From assembly GCA_964624235.1 (NCBI GenBank), contig CAZUXY010000052.1, positions 1-32,007 of the forward strand: DNA of 32,007 bases, in the 5' to 3' direction. The translations under genes were made by a program, and so were the position numbers. The notes below the pieces were generated by a model that saw only the letters and a program-made list of their open reading frames with translations, did no database searches and had not been told where the DNA came from. Source of the DNA: CAZUXY01 sp964624235 (GTDB lineage Bacteria > Spirochaetota > UBA4802 > UBA5368). Each line of letters opens with the position of its first letter. The stretch's first letter is position 1. Shown piece after piece: positions 16,601 to 24,257 of the stretch.

Positions 16601-18975
16601 GCGCTTACGGGTTTGCCGTCATGGGCGATGGTTTTTATGTCCACTTTTTTCCTTTCACTGTTCGAGTAGAAATTCTTCCGGGGATTGATCTTTATGTAAA
16701 AGTCGCCGCGTCCCACTTTCACCGAGGTGCTCGAGGTGATGCTTACGTTGGATTTGTCCACCACCGTCGTCTCCAGGGTGATCTCACGGTCATAGGGATA
16801 GTCGCCTACATGGAGCTTCATCATGGCCATGCCCGCGTCGTCCAGGAACTTCATGCCGTCGAGCTTGATCCGGTTGTACGATTCGGACGCGCCGTAGTCT
16901 TCTTCCCACCAGTATACTGTGTCGGTGTCCCTGAGGCGGGATTCGTAAAACCGGTACCGTATCAGGGCGCCCTTCAGGGGGGCCCCGAAGAAATATTTCA
17001 CCGCGACCTTGAACTCGGCGGTGTCGCCATTAATGAAGTAGGGCATTGCGGGGGTGATTTCGATGGAGAACTCGGGCTTGCGGTACTGTTCCACATAGAA
17101 ACGTCCCGATCCGTAAAGATTGTCGGGTGTTTGCCCCACCCTGATCTCGTGTTCGCCCAGTCGGGTATCATTGCCGAGCTTTATGGTTCCCTCAGCGGTG
17201 CCCCATTCGTCGAGGTCTGTCGTACCTTCTTCAAGGGTGCTTTCGAAATCCCTGTTCGTTACTTTGTAGTGGAGTCCCAGGCGCGCAAGGGGTTTGAAGC
17301 GTTCGTCCCTTTTCTTCCCGATGATCTTGTAGTGAACGGTATCGCCGGCGCGGTACACCGGCCTGTCGGTATAAATGAAAAATTTCTTTTCCTCCTGCAG
17401 AAAGGTGTAGGGCGAGCCGGTACTGCAGAAAGCGTAGCTCCCGTCGCGCCCAATCACCAGCACCGAAAGGTGCTTTTCGCTTTTCATGCGCTGCAGGTAG
17501 AGGCCTTCCCCGTCGGTGGCCCCCCTGGCAACAATCTTAACCGGCAGGTCCTCGATCCTCTGGGGAGGCTTGTAGGGGTGCACGGATCGGCGGTACTGGG
17601 GCCTGACGGGGGTATTATCAAATACCACCACCGATGCCCCTTCCAGCGGCCGGTTGTTCACCAGGTTGGTGGCATAAGCAAAGACCGATTCCCTGGAACG
17701 TTTAACCACCACCCCCACGGTGGTGACGGTAAAAAATTTCCGGTCAATGGTCCTTCCCGCGCCGATCACCTCGACGCAGTAACCTCCGGGAGGGAGCGCT
17801 TCGCTGAGATCAAGCGACTGGTAGCGCCACTCATAAGGCTGAAAATCCTTTATCCCGGTCTCCCATTTTCGTACCTCTTTGAATCCCTCTTTGCCGGGAT
17901 CGAGGGCATTGGGGTCACTGCGGCCGTTCAACAGCACCTGGAGGGGGACACGATAAATCCGCGCCGTGATCTTTTCTATGCGGAACGTTTTCAGATTGAA
18001 CTCGACCTTGGACCCCGGCACGAAGGTGTACCGGTACGCATAGACCTGGACCCTGGGGTCTTTGGGCGTCACCGTAAAATTATGATCTCTGATGCTCTGC
18101 CCTTCTCTGATGGTTATGACGGGGGTTTTGATCCCGTGGAACCCCTGGTGTGTGAGCACCATCCGGTAGTTGCCGGGTTTAATGTCTTCGAGGCGGTAAC
18201 TCCCGTCATGGTATGATGAGGTGGAGTGGCTCACCCGGCCCTGAAGGGTAATATCTATATTCATGGCCGGCGTGTCGATTTCCTTTATTGTGATTTTCCC
18301 GGTGATGGTCGCCGGGCGGAAGAGCATCATGGGGAGTGAAAACCGTTCACCCTTTTTTATGTGTTGTATCAGGGCGGTCTCCGCGATATAGCCCTCTTTC
18401 TGGAACAGGACACGATACGATCCTTCAGGCAGGGCGTTGAAGCGGTAGCGGCCCTGGGTATCGGTGGAGGTCATCAGCGGCCTTCGGCCGCCCGTCGAAT
18501 ATTCAATATACTGCGGGGTAAGACGCACCTCGACGGCACCCGCGGGGCGGCCCGCCGAATCGGTAACGGTGCCCTCCAGTATGCCTTCGCGGTGTAGTAT
18601 GATCGTACGGGAACCCGGTTCGATGGTGCCGGTCTGCCGGTAGGGTACATAACCGTCGGCGACTGCCTCGATGGTATACCTCACGTGCTGTATGAAATCA
18701 TCGATACGGAAATGGCCGCTGCCGCTGGTGGTGAGCCGGTAGTATCCTATCCCGAAACCGGCGTTCTTGATCTCAACCGTGGCGCCGGGGATTCCCTTCC
18801 TGGTGGTAGAATCGATGACATATCCCTCGATGACCGCGGCTTTTTTAAGCTCCCTGGTACCCGCGCTCCCGAATCTGGTTCTCCCGTCTTCAAGCACCCG
18901 TGGTCCCATGCTTGCGCAGGCCGAAGCGAGCAATCCCAGGAATACGATTATTACCGCTGCCGCTGTTTTTCTCAT
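13615..18975 (-). CDS. Bacterial alpha-2-macroglobulin, lipoprotein-like, with N-terminal carboxypeptidase-regulatory-like domains
   Basis: This 1786-residue periplasmic protein is of the YfhM/ECAM type, a proteinase trap thought to protect the envelope after breaches. The signal peptide ends in L-A-S-A-C, a relaxed lipobox suggesting lipid anchoring. Residues about 45-310 hold three tandem carboxypeptidase-regulatory-like beta-sandwiches (G-x-V-x-D-x-x-x-R, then D-x-x-G-x-Y-R). MG domains follow, including the usual D-R-P-V-Y-R-A-G-D-T-V at about 535. The alpha-2-macroglobulin core (L-P-D-N-L-T-T-W-R) is near 1090 and the thioester domain carries Y-G-C1285-M-E-Q1288, the C-x-E-Q bond-forming motif. 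A receptor-like C-terminal domain ends the chain. GGGAGAGG about 9 nt before the ATG supports the start. It is larger than E. coli YfhM (1653 residues) because of the extra N-terminal domains. Confidence 0.93.
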   Translation of the reverse strand: MRKTAAAVIIVFLGLLASACASMGPRVLEDGRTRFGSAGTRELKKAAVIEGYVIDSTTRKGIPGATVEIKNAGFGIGYYRLTTSGSGHFRIDDFIQHVRYTIEAVADGYVPYRQTGTIEPGSRTIILHREGILEGTVTDSAGRPAGAVEVRLTPQYIEYSTGGRRPLMTSTDTQGRYRFNALPEGSYRVLFQKEGYIAETALIQHIKKGERFSLPMMLFRPATITGKITIKEIDTPAMNIDITLQGRVSHSTSSYHDGSYRLEDIKPGNYRMVLTHQGFHGIKTPVITIREGQSIRDHNFTVTPKDPRVQVYAYRYTFVPGSKVEFNLKTFRIEKITARIYRVPLQVLLNGRSDPNALDPGKEGFKEVRKWETGIKDFQPYEWRYQSLDLSEALPPGGYCVEVIGAGRTIDRKFFTVTTVGVVVKRSRESVFAYATNLVNNRPLEGASVVVFDNTPVRPQYRRSVHPYKPPQRIEDLPVKIVARGATDGEGLYLQRMKSEKHLSVLVIGRDGSYAFCSTGSPYTFLQEEKKFFIYTDRPVYRAGDTVHYKIIGKKRDERFKPLARLGLHYKVTNRDFESTLEEGTTDLDEWGTAEGTIKLGNDTRLGEHEIRVGQTPDNLYGSGRFYVEQYRKPEFSIEITPAMPYFINGDTAEFKVAVKYFFGAPLKGALIRYRFYESRLRDTDTVYWWEEDYGASESYNRIKLDGMKFLDDAGMAMMKLHVGDYPYDREITLETTVVDKSNVSITSSTSVKVGRGDFYIKINPRKNFYSNSERKKVDIKTIAHDGKPVSAPVQVRAFRYIWKPWQRVYVHDTKPVFEKKIYTDRKGVHTLELPAKFDQYGEFDIVAEGRDRKNNAITASRVVWIYGPGGEEINSRFKNLELAVNTDELKEPGEITCLLKSRFTDAYVCLTLEGKDIYDRKVVKMKGNIEPVRLKIRREYAPNLYITATMQRNRALFTSTVGVSLPSQDTALSIKMTPDRERYKPGEKATITLSASDDKGAPLKADLSLGVVDEAIYRIRRDHTPKMLDFFYTRISNWVSTAYSYPITVLAGAAKDARVKVRQKFMDTAFWISGIKTDSNGLAKVRFTLPDNLTTWRLTSRGHDMAGRVGEKKDQILVTQDLIARIGKPRFLIEGDRVGIIGIVNSNTTRGLAKITTEFRVDDTAVSPDEPVSISLPAYGSAREFYTLTVPEGKRSLSLFYRAVADKEAGDALKINVPVESRGAPYTLFGYGDMSLNREVTISPLSDTDDFEFRPVELKISVNPSPVIQMVRASKFLAEYPYGCMEQTINRFLPAMALKKLLEQKGMTALAPDTKLDDKIAQGVERILNSRNDDGTWGWWYGDRGNEFITGYVLYSLNMAGHLGYGFDKRRIRSSLDAAGRMLSRKDLIEDDARAYLLYVYSLWGRWQPGVISYFNRQKQLNAYQLSFLIRAMAAAGSIQNLSREERDGILKAMPAYTTLLKSMQRKDSRGIYWESQGAQGWGWQGGNVEMTAHVLSALMESGDRSPLPAQMVSSLGKRTRDGRWNSTKETATVIFAITAYLEGSRGALTDRGSLSFTLDGKTLASLAYDTSKSDAVTVLTRKVRLEQGLKGKQYRIAATGDAGPDASFDLALCGNLYFKKQGLLGFLKSEESSLRSLENGIGLYRNFYSIRRVKDINNNEYMVPQKLSQGNPLKVGEELLVKVRFRAQDSFEYMVLEDYLPSGFEVVDQNAYDDYQPYVHAERWDNRMVFFFTRVRKGEIYEVAYILRAELPGEFIVKPARMECMYEPSIQGWSAPAHFTVEKK

Positions 18976-19070
18976 TATGGTATGCCTCTCCCTGATATAT
19001 GAATTTTCGTCTCAGGGCCCGGTCATTCGCCGTGATTCGTCCTGCCGGTCAAAGGCCCGAAAGACTGTTG

Positions 19071-19676
19071 TTATCGCAGGGTGACCGCCCTGAAACCCGT
19101 GATCTGTACTACACCCTCGCGCGGCAGTCTGCTTTTTAAATATGCCGTGCTGCGTATTTCTGCGGGAACAAAAACCATCTGCCGGTTGTCGTCCAGCGTG
19201 ACCGCCACGCCTTCACGTGCGATGTCCAATGTGTCCGGATCATTCACCGGGAACCGGCTGCCGGTCACTGTTATGACTATGCGCGTATCTTCGCTTTCCG
19301 CCGCTTCCAGGGTGCGGTAACGGGGATCGCGATACAACGCGCCGCACAGATAATCCCGAAGCACCCGGGCGATATCGTCGCTCTTGTGATAAAAGGCCCC
19401 GTAGCATCCCCGCACCTTGTTACGGTGAATGAGTGTCACGAAAAGACCGTGCCGCCCGTAAAAGGCAGGGGTGGAGGGGGGTCCCGGGACGGTGCATTTG
19501 ATACCGGAAAGCTCCTCGCGCAATATACCGCGCGTCCATTCGAGCAGACGCGACGATTCCGCGGTGCGTGCATAGGCCGCCCATACATGGAGTCCACCAT
19601 CCCGGGCACCGCCGTCACCGGGGAGTAATGAGGCCGCAATCGCGGCGACCAGGATGCGGAATATCGCTTTTTTCAT
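19071..19676 (-). CDS. AMMECR1-domain protein with signal peptide
   Basis: This 201-residue protein has an AMMECR1 core at about residues 40-195: L-F-V-T-L-x-x-x-x-K-V-R-G-C91-Y-G (family R-G-C-I-G), A-L-Y-R-D-P-R-Y, then I-V-I-T-V-T-G-S-R and a final strand pair. The biochemical role of AMMECR1 is unsettled; bacterial and archaeal forms often occur beside Memo and radical-SAM genes, which are absent here. Residues 1-25 look like a Sec signal peptide (K-K-A-I-F-R then I-L-V-A-A-I-A-A-S-L-L), unusual for a family generally described as cytoplasmic. The start overlaps the VanW stop by 4 bp (ATGA), and the alpha-2-macroglobulin gene starts 95 bp downstream, so it belongs to the envelope operon. 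Confidence 0.85.
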   Translation of the reverse strand: MKKAIFRILVAAIAASLLPGDGGARDGGLHVWAAYARTAESSRLLEWTRGILREELSGIKCTVPGPPSTPAFYGRHGLFVTLIHRNKVRGCYGAFYHKSDDIARVLRDYLCGALYRDPRYRTLEAAESEDTRIVITVTGSRFPVNDPDTLDIAREGVAVTLDDNRQMVFVPAEIRSTAYLKSRLPREGVVQITGFRAVTLR

Positions 19677-20389
19677 TGTTTATATACCGGAGGGTAGTGG
19701 TCCTTGTAGAGCAATTGTGTTTCCAGAAGCCTGTCCCCGGAAAACTTTTTCCGGTACACATATACATCAATGGCGTTGCGTATCTCACGGCGTCCTTCTG
19801 CCAGGGGTATTTCCAGCTCTTCTTCCTCGGTAAAAACCTCATACCTGAAGGGAAGGGGCGTTTCCGCCTTTATAATGAGTATAAGGCTCTTTTCGTTCAT
19901 TACTGACTCGATCCTGAGTGGATGGCTGTAGGGGTTTTTCATCCTGAGGTTTTTCTTCCCGTACTTTATGGTGGCATCGAGCCCGGGCGGCACATACGAG
20001 ACCGGCTGGTAGTGGCGTTTGCGTTCCACGATGATGCATCCTGAAAGCAGAAGCGCGTTGAAAAGCGTGGATGAAACCTGGCAGAGCCCTCCTCCGGGCT
20101 CGTAGCGCACTTCATCGCGATAGAGTACCCTGCCGTTCATGAAGCCGTTGGCGGCCGAACCTTCACCAACCACGTCGTTAAAAGAGAAAACCGCCCCGGG
20201 GTGTATAACATACCCGTGGATTTTACGGCACGCAAGATGTATGTTGGTCTTCACCGCGGCGTCCTGGTCTTCCACGGAAGTCGAGAATGACGCAATGGCG
20301 GATCCCCATCCGGTGGCGTGAAGCGCAACCCGTGGCGCGGGCCACACCGTCACCGCCAGCAGGAGGGCGAATAACATGTTTTTTTTCAA
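19673..20389 (-). CDS. VanW family protein
   Basis: This 238-residue exported protein has the VanW core at about residues 33-150: S-F-S-T-S-V-x-D-Q-D-A-A-V-K-T-N-I, G-x-V-I-H-P-G-A-V-F-S-F-N-D-V-V-G, G-G-G-L-C-Q-V-S-S-T-L-F-N-A, and a closing R-x-x-H-x-x-P-V-S-Y-V-P-P-G-x-D-A-T. The function of VanW is not established; genes for it occur with vancomycin-resistance and cell-wall genes. The longest frame begins with TTG at 20389 and gives a better signal peptide (K-K-N-M-L-F-A-L-L-L-A) than the in-frame ATG at 20377, but neither has a clear ribosome site. It is the first gene of the envelope operon, just downstream of a large inverted repeat. Confidence 0.9.
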   Translation of the reverse strand: MKKNMLFALLLAVTVWPAPRVALHATGWGSAIASFSTSVEDQDAAVKTNIHLACRKIHGYVIHPGAVFSFNDVVGEGSAANGFMNGRVLYRDEVRYEPGGGLCQVSSTLFNALLLSGCIIVERKRHYQPVSYVPPGLDATIKYGKKNLRMKNPYSHPLRIESVMNEKSLILIIKAETPLPFRYEVFTEEEELEIPLAEGRREIRNAIDVYVYRKKFSGDRLLETQLLYKDHYPPVYKQ

Positions 20390-20725
20390 TTTTCTTTATG
20401 GTCCGGTAGTTTCAGGTATTAATGACCCCTTCCGGGGAAGCCCGCACTGTGACGGGTAATCGGCATAGTGCGGGCTTCCCCGGAACAACATCTGGTCTAC
20501 ATTACTATTATCAGGGGACGCAGGTCAATAATTCTTTGGAAAAATCCATGGCGCAGTCCGTGTCCCTGCGCGGGGAAATGCATATCGGCGCCGCGTCCGG
20601 GCGGAAGGTTTTGTATGCCCTGAGAGACGGTACGATCCGATATCCGGACAATATAATACGGAAGTGGTTTTGCCATAACATGTGCCCGTAAGGGAACATC
20701 CAAAATGTAATATGTAGATGTTCCC
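20390..20725. other. Gene-free region with two strong inverted repeats
   Basis: This 336-bp spacer lies between the flavoprotein gene (stop at 20726) and the VanW gene (start at 20389), both leftward. It must hold the promoter of the envelope operon, but I find no convincing -35/-10 pair. It contains a 22-bp inverted repeat near the VanW end and a 12-bp one over the flavoprotein stop. An 89-codon rightward ORF (20422-20691) has no family resemblance and spans the large repeat, so I do not call it. Confidence 0.5.
20430..20485. repeat. 22-bp inverted repeat (long hairpin)
   Basis: The left arm TTCCGGGGAAGCCCGCACT (20430-20448) is exactly complementary to 20467-20485. Three further inner pairs, one of them G-U, extend the stem to 22 bp around a 12-nt loop (20452-20463). 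Neither strand has a T-tract after it, so it is not a standard intrinsic terminator. It starts 40 bp upstream of the VanW start. Confidence 0.85.
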
Positions 20726-20728
20726 TTA
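20689..20728. repeat. 12-bp inverted repeat over the end of the flavoprotein gene
   Basis: TAAGGGAACATC (20689-20700) and GATGTTCCCTTA (20717-20728) are perfect complements around a 16-nt AT-rich loop. The right arm includes the stop codon of the leftward flavoprotein gene. No T-tract follows on the minus strand. It may protect or end the transcript. Confidence 0.75.
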
Positions 20729-21790
20729 TAATGTTTTGAGGCTCATTACGCCCGATTTCATTATGGTTCTCCTCAGCAGGGGCGCGTACATGAAGGGGGA
20801 TTTCATGTTCTTCACCATTATATTTGTGGTAAGCCCCGCCATACGGCTCCGGTACCTTCGGGCGACGCCGTCCAGCGAGGTTTCCAGCACTCCTGACAGT
20901 ATCATGGCGGTCCTGAGCGCGTAGCTGATGCCCTCCGCGGAGCTGGGACTGATCCAGCCGCCCGCCTCGCCTATGAGGACGATATTGCCGGCACCGACGG
21001 CGGTCTGTCCGGGATGCACGGGGCGCAGCAGCAGGGCGCTGTTTTTTTTCAGGGGGGAGGAGAAATCAAACCCCAGACCCTGAAGTCTGGTCTTCAGCAG
21101 TTCGAACCGTTCGTGGACGCGGTTGCGGGGCGGCAGCGCGGCGCCCAGTATGAGGGTCCCATCCTTGGGGATGGTCCATGAATAGAAGTCGGTGATGTCC
21201 CCGTCGAATATCGCGGAATAATAGGGGAGCGGATGTTCGGCCCTGAACCACTGCTGCAGGGCGATGTAGGTTTTGCAGGTAAAAGCGGCGCCCGTACAGG
21301 AACGCACCGGCGAAGAAGCCCCGTCGGCGCCGACCAGCACCCGGCAGCGTTCGGTGAAATCCCGGCCCTCCGCACTGAACCGTACCGTGATACCCCCGCT
21401 GACGGTCTCAGCCGCCTTGAACCTGCAGCCGAACCGCATGTCGACCCCGGAAGGCACCATGGAAAGCAGCCACCGGTCGAATTTTTCCCGGTCGATATTT
21501 ATGTAATGACGCTGGTAAAACCGTTCGATCCCGCCGGGGATATCGATGGCCCTCACGGCGAATATCTGAGGGCCCGCCAGCACCTGGTGCGGTACCCCGA
21601 AACCCATGCGCGCGAGCATGCTCTGCGCGTCGGGCGCCAGAAGCCCCCCGCAGCACTTCCCCCGGGCAGGGTGCGTTCCCGATGCGGGGAACGGGTGCCT
21701 GTCGGCCAGCAGTACCCTGTGGCGGTTTCCGGCAAGGCGGGCAAGGGTTGCGCCCGCCGGACCAGCCCCTATGATGATAATGTCGTACAT
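20726..21790 (-). CDS. Geranylgeranyl-reductase-family FAD-dependent oxidoreductase
   Basis: This is a protein of about 354 residues from the ATG at 21790. It opens with the dinucleotide-binding motif Y-D-I-I-I-I-G-A-G-P-A-G-A-T-L-A. It has G-K-C-C-G-G-L-L, which matches the conserved Cys-Gly-Gly of geranylgeranyl reductases. The second FAD motif reads V-L-V-G-A-D-G-A-S-S-P-V-R, and the third reads V-L-I-G-E-A-G-G-W-I-S-P-S-S-A-E-G-I-S-Y-A-L. Family members hydrogenate isoprenoid chains of lipids, quinones or chlorophyll; the substrate here cannot be told. A longer frame to 21850 adds 20 residues unlike the family, so I prefer the inner ATG, although its ribosome site is weak. It is divergent from metE. 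Confidence 0.85.
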   Translation of the reverse strand: MYDIIIIGAGPAGATLARLAGNRHRVLLADRHPFPASGTHPARGKCCGGLLAPDAQSMLARMGFGVPHQVLAGPQIFAVRAIDIPGGIERFYQRHYINIDREKFDRWLLSMVPSGVDMRFGCRFKAAETVSGGITVRFSAEGRDFTERCRVLVGADGASSPVRSCTGAAFTCKTYIALQQWFRAEHPLPYYSAIFDGDITDFYSWTIPKDGTLILGAALPPRNRVHERFELLKTRLQGLGFDFSSPLKKNSALLLRPVHPGQTAVGAGNIVLIGEAGGWISPSSAEGISYALRTAMILSGVLETSLDGVARRYRSRMAGLTTNIMVKNMKSPFMYAPLLRRTIMKSGVMSLKTL

Positions 21791-21958
21791 GACGCCGATA
21801 CCGTGGATTTCATGCGGTGTACAACCGAACCCTTTTCGTGTCAACCGCATTGTGCCCGGTGATTATTCATTTGACTTTGCCGGCGGATCATGGACACTCA
21901 AGGCAGTAATCTGGAAACAATCCAGGTACAATTACCGGTTTGAAATAGAGGGAAAACC

Positions 21959-24241
21959 ATGAACCTCCAGACCGCCGCCTTCGGATATCCCCGCATAGGT
22001 GATTCGCGCGAACTGAAAAAAACAGTCGAAGCGTACTGGGATGGGAAAATCGACCCGCAGCGGTTCATTGCCCTGGCGGATGACCATAAACGGCGGCGTC
22101 TGGCGAAATACCTGGATGCGGGCATCGACAGCATACCCTCCAATGACTTTTCGTTGTATGATTTCGTGCTCGATACCTCGTGTATGTTCGGTATGATACC
22201 CGGCCGCTTCTCCGCTATACCCGATGGTGTGGAACGGTATTTCGCGATGGCCCGCGGCGGCAGAAACGCACATGCCTGCGAGATGACCAAATGGTTCGAT
22301 ACCAATTATCACTATATCGTACCGGAGATTTCCGGCGACATCGCACTGAAAAATAACTTTCCCGTGACGGAATTCGAATGGGCGCGACGCATTACCGGCG
22401 CGGCGACGCGCCCGGTCATTATCGGGCCTTTTACGTTCATCGCGTCGGGGAAGGTGTATGCGGAGGGGAATGACGGCGGGACGGCGGTTCCCGCCCTTCA
22501 GAGCCCCCGGTTCAAGGAACTGCTGCTGCGGGCGGCCGCGGCTTACCACCGGGTGCTGAGGGAACTCGAGGAGGCGGGGGCCGGCATGGTGCAGATGGAT
22601 GAACCGGCGCTGGTGATGGACAGGTCGGACGCGGATATCGATGCCCTTGTAGAGGCCTATGGTGTCGCCGTGCGGGGTCTCCGGTCGCTGAAGGTGATCG
22701 TCCATACCTATTATGACAGCCTTTCAATGTATCCACGGGTGGTCTCCGAGCTGCCGGTGCAGGGTATAGGGCTGGATTTCACCGCCGGTGACGGCAACCT
22801 GGACAATATACGAACGCACGGGTTCCCGAAAGAAAAAATTCTCATGGCGGGAGTCCTTTCCGGCAGGGACCCCTGGAAGCCTGATTACGCCCGGCTGGGG
22901 TCGCTGGTGGGGGAACTGTCGACGAGGGCGGGAGGGGAGGTCATGATCCTCTCGAATGCGGCGCCGCTTTTTCATCTGCCGGTGTCGGTGAAACACGAAG
23001 AAGGCCATCTGGACGAGCATCTCATTTCACGGCTTTCATTCGCTGACGAGCGTATAGAGGAACTTGTTCTTTTAAAGGAAATCGCCGAAGGCGGGAGAAG
23101 GATACCGGTACGGAAGGAAACCGCGTCATACCTGTACCTCGATGAGGACGTGCGCCGCCGGGTAACGGAAGTAAACGATGGAAACCTCGGCCGTCCACAT
23201 CCTTTTCAAAAACGATACCCACGACAGATGAAAAAACTGGGGCTCCCCCGATTCCCCACCACTACCATAGGAAGCTTTCCCCAGACGGGGGAGGTGAGGA
23301 GAAAAAGGGCCGACTACATCGCCGGGCGACTCAGTGAAGGTGAGTACGAAAGTTTTTTGCAACAGCAGACCGCCGCGGTGATACGGGTCCAGGAGGATGC
23401 CGGGCTCGACGTACTGGTGCACGGCGAGCTTGAGCGTTCCGACATGGTGGAGTATTTCGGCCAGAGGCTGAAGGGGTTCGCGTTCACCCGCAACGGCTGG
23501 GTCCAGTCGTACGGGACCCGCTGTGTGCGTCCTCCCCTCATTTACGGCGATGTGTCCCGCCCTGCCCCCATGACGGTCGAAGAGACCCTTTACGCACAGG
23601 GTCTTACCCGTAAGCCGGTGAAGGGCATCATCACGGGACCGGTCACCATACTCAACTGGTCCTTTTGCCGACAGGACATACCCCGTAAGGAAATCGCGTA
23701 CCAGCTGGCCCTGGCGCTGCGTGATGAGGTGTCCGACCTGGAAAAGGCGGGTATAGGCATTGTTCAGATCGACGAGCCGGCGTTCCGTGAGGGGCTTCCG
23801 TTAAAAAAGGAAAAGCAGAAAGAATATCTCACATGGGCCGTCAACGCCTTCAAACTCACCAACGAACAGGTCCGTGAGGAGACCCAGGTCCATGCCCATA
23901 TGTGCTATTCGGAGTTCAGCGAGATTATCGATTCCATACTCGCCATGGACACCGATGTTATTTCCATAGAGGCGTCCCGTAGCGGGGGCGATATCCTGAG
24001 GGCTTTCGAGGATTTCCGCTATGACCACGGCATCGGTCTGGGCGTTTACGACGTCCATTCACCGCGCGTGCCTACGATAGAGGAAATGACGGAAATCATG
24101 AAACGATCCACTGCCCTTGTCGATCCAGAACTGCTGTGGATAAATCCCGACTGCGGACTGAAAACCAGGGGATATGAAGAAACGGTACCCGCGCTGAAGA
24201 ATATGGTGGCGATGGCGTATCGTCTGCGTTCCGGCTGCTGA
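21959..24241 (+). CDS. metE: Cobalamin-independent methionine synthase
   Basis: This 760-residue 5-methyltetrahydropteroyltriglutamate-homocysteine methyltransferase catalyses the last step of methionine synthesis without B12. It has the standard two-barrel architecture and family length. The N-terminal barrel begins F-G-Y-P-R-I-G, and the C-terminal barrel begins P-T-T-T-I-G-S-F-P-Q-T near residue 432. The zinc site is complete: H647 and C649 (H-A-H-M-C-Y-S), E671 (I-E-A-S-R-S) and C732 (N-P-D-C-G-L-K-T-R). GAGGG lies 7 nt before the ATG. The 108-bp upstream region is too short for a B12 or SAM riboswitch and I see neither; it holds only a short repeat, CTGGA-AACAA-TCCAG. No terminator is evident downstream. 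Confidence 0.97.
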   Translation: MNLQTAAFGYPRIGDSRELKKTVEAYWDGKIDPQRFIALADDHKRRRLAKYLDAGIDSIPSNDFSLYDFVLDTSCMFGMIPGRFSAIPDGVERYFAMARGGRNAHACEMTKWFDTNYHYIVPEISGDIALKNNFPVTEFEWARRITGAATRPVIIGPFTFIASGKVYAEGNDGGTAVPALQSPRFKELLLRAAAAYHRVLRELEEAGAGMVQMDEPALVMDRSDADIDALVEAYGVAVRGLRSLKVIVHTYYDSLSMYPRVVSELPVQGIGLDFTAGDGNLDNIRTHGFPKEKILMAGVLSGRDPWKPDYARLGSLVGELSTRAGGEVMILSNAAPLFHLPVSVKHEEGHLDEHLISRLSFADERIEELVLLKEIAEGGRRIPVRKETASYLYLDEDVRRRVTEVNDGNLGRPHPFQKRYPRQMKKLGLPRFPTTTIGSFPQTGEVRRKRADYIAGRLSEGEYESFLQQQTAAVIRVQEDAGLDVLVHGELERSDMVEYFGQRLKGFAFTRNGWVQSYGTRCVRPPLIYGDVSRPAPMTVEETLYAQGLTRKPVKGIITGPVTILNWSFCRQDIPRKEIAYQLALALRDEVSDLEKAGIGIVQIDEPAFREGLPLKKEKQKEYLTWAVNAFKLTNEQVREETQVHAHMCYSEFSEIIDSILAMDTDVISIEASRSGGDILRAFEDFRYDHGIGLGVYDVHSPRVPTIEEMTEIMKRSTALVDPELLWINPDCGLKTRGYEETVPALKNMVAMAYRLRSGC

Positions 24242-24257
24242 ACCCGCGTTTATTTGG

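Noticed and set aside
16486..18216. 576-codon rightward ORF opposite the alpha-2-macroglobulin gene
   Set aside because: It is a frame shadow: its composition mirrors the opposite strand, it resembles no family, and the leftward gene has full family structure.
20422..20691. 89-codon rightward ORF between the flavoprotein and VanW genes
   Set aside because: It runs through the large inverted repeat and shows no recognisable protein features.
21816..21844. TTGACA-17 bp-TACACC upstream of the flavoprotein gene (minus strand)
   Set aside because: The -35 is perfect but the -10 matches only 3 of 6, so I used it only as weak support for the inner ATG.
21851..21958. Riboswitch upstream of metE
   Set aside because: Only 108 bp with no SAM- or B12-type core; the -35-like TTGACT here lacks a matching -10.
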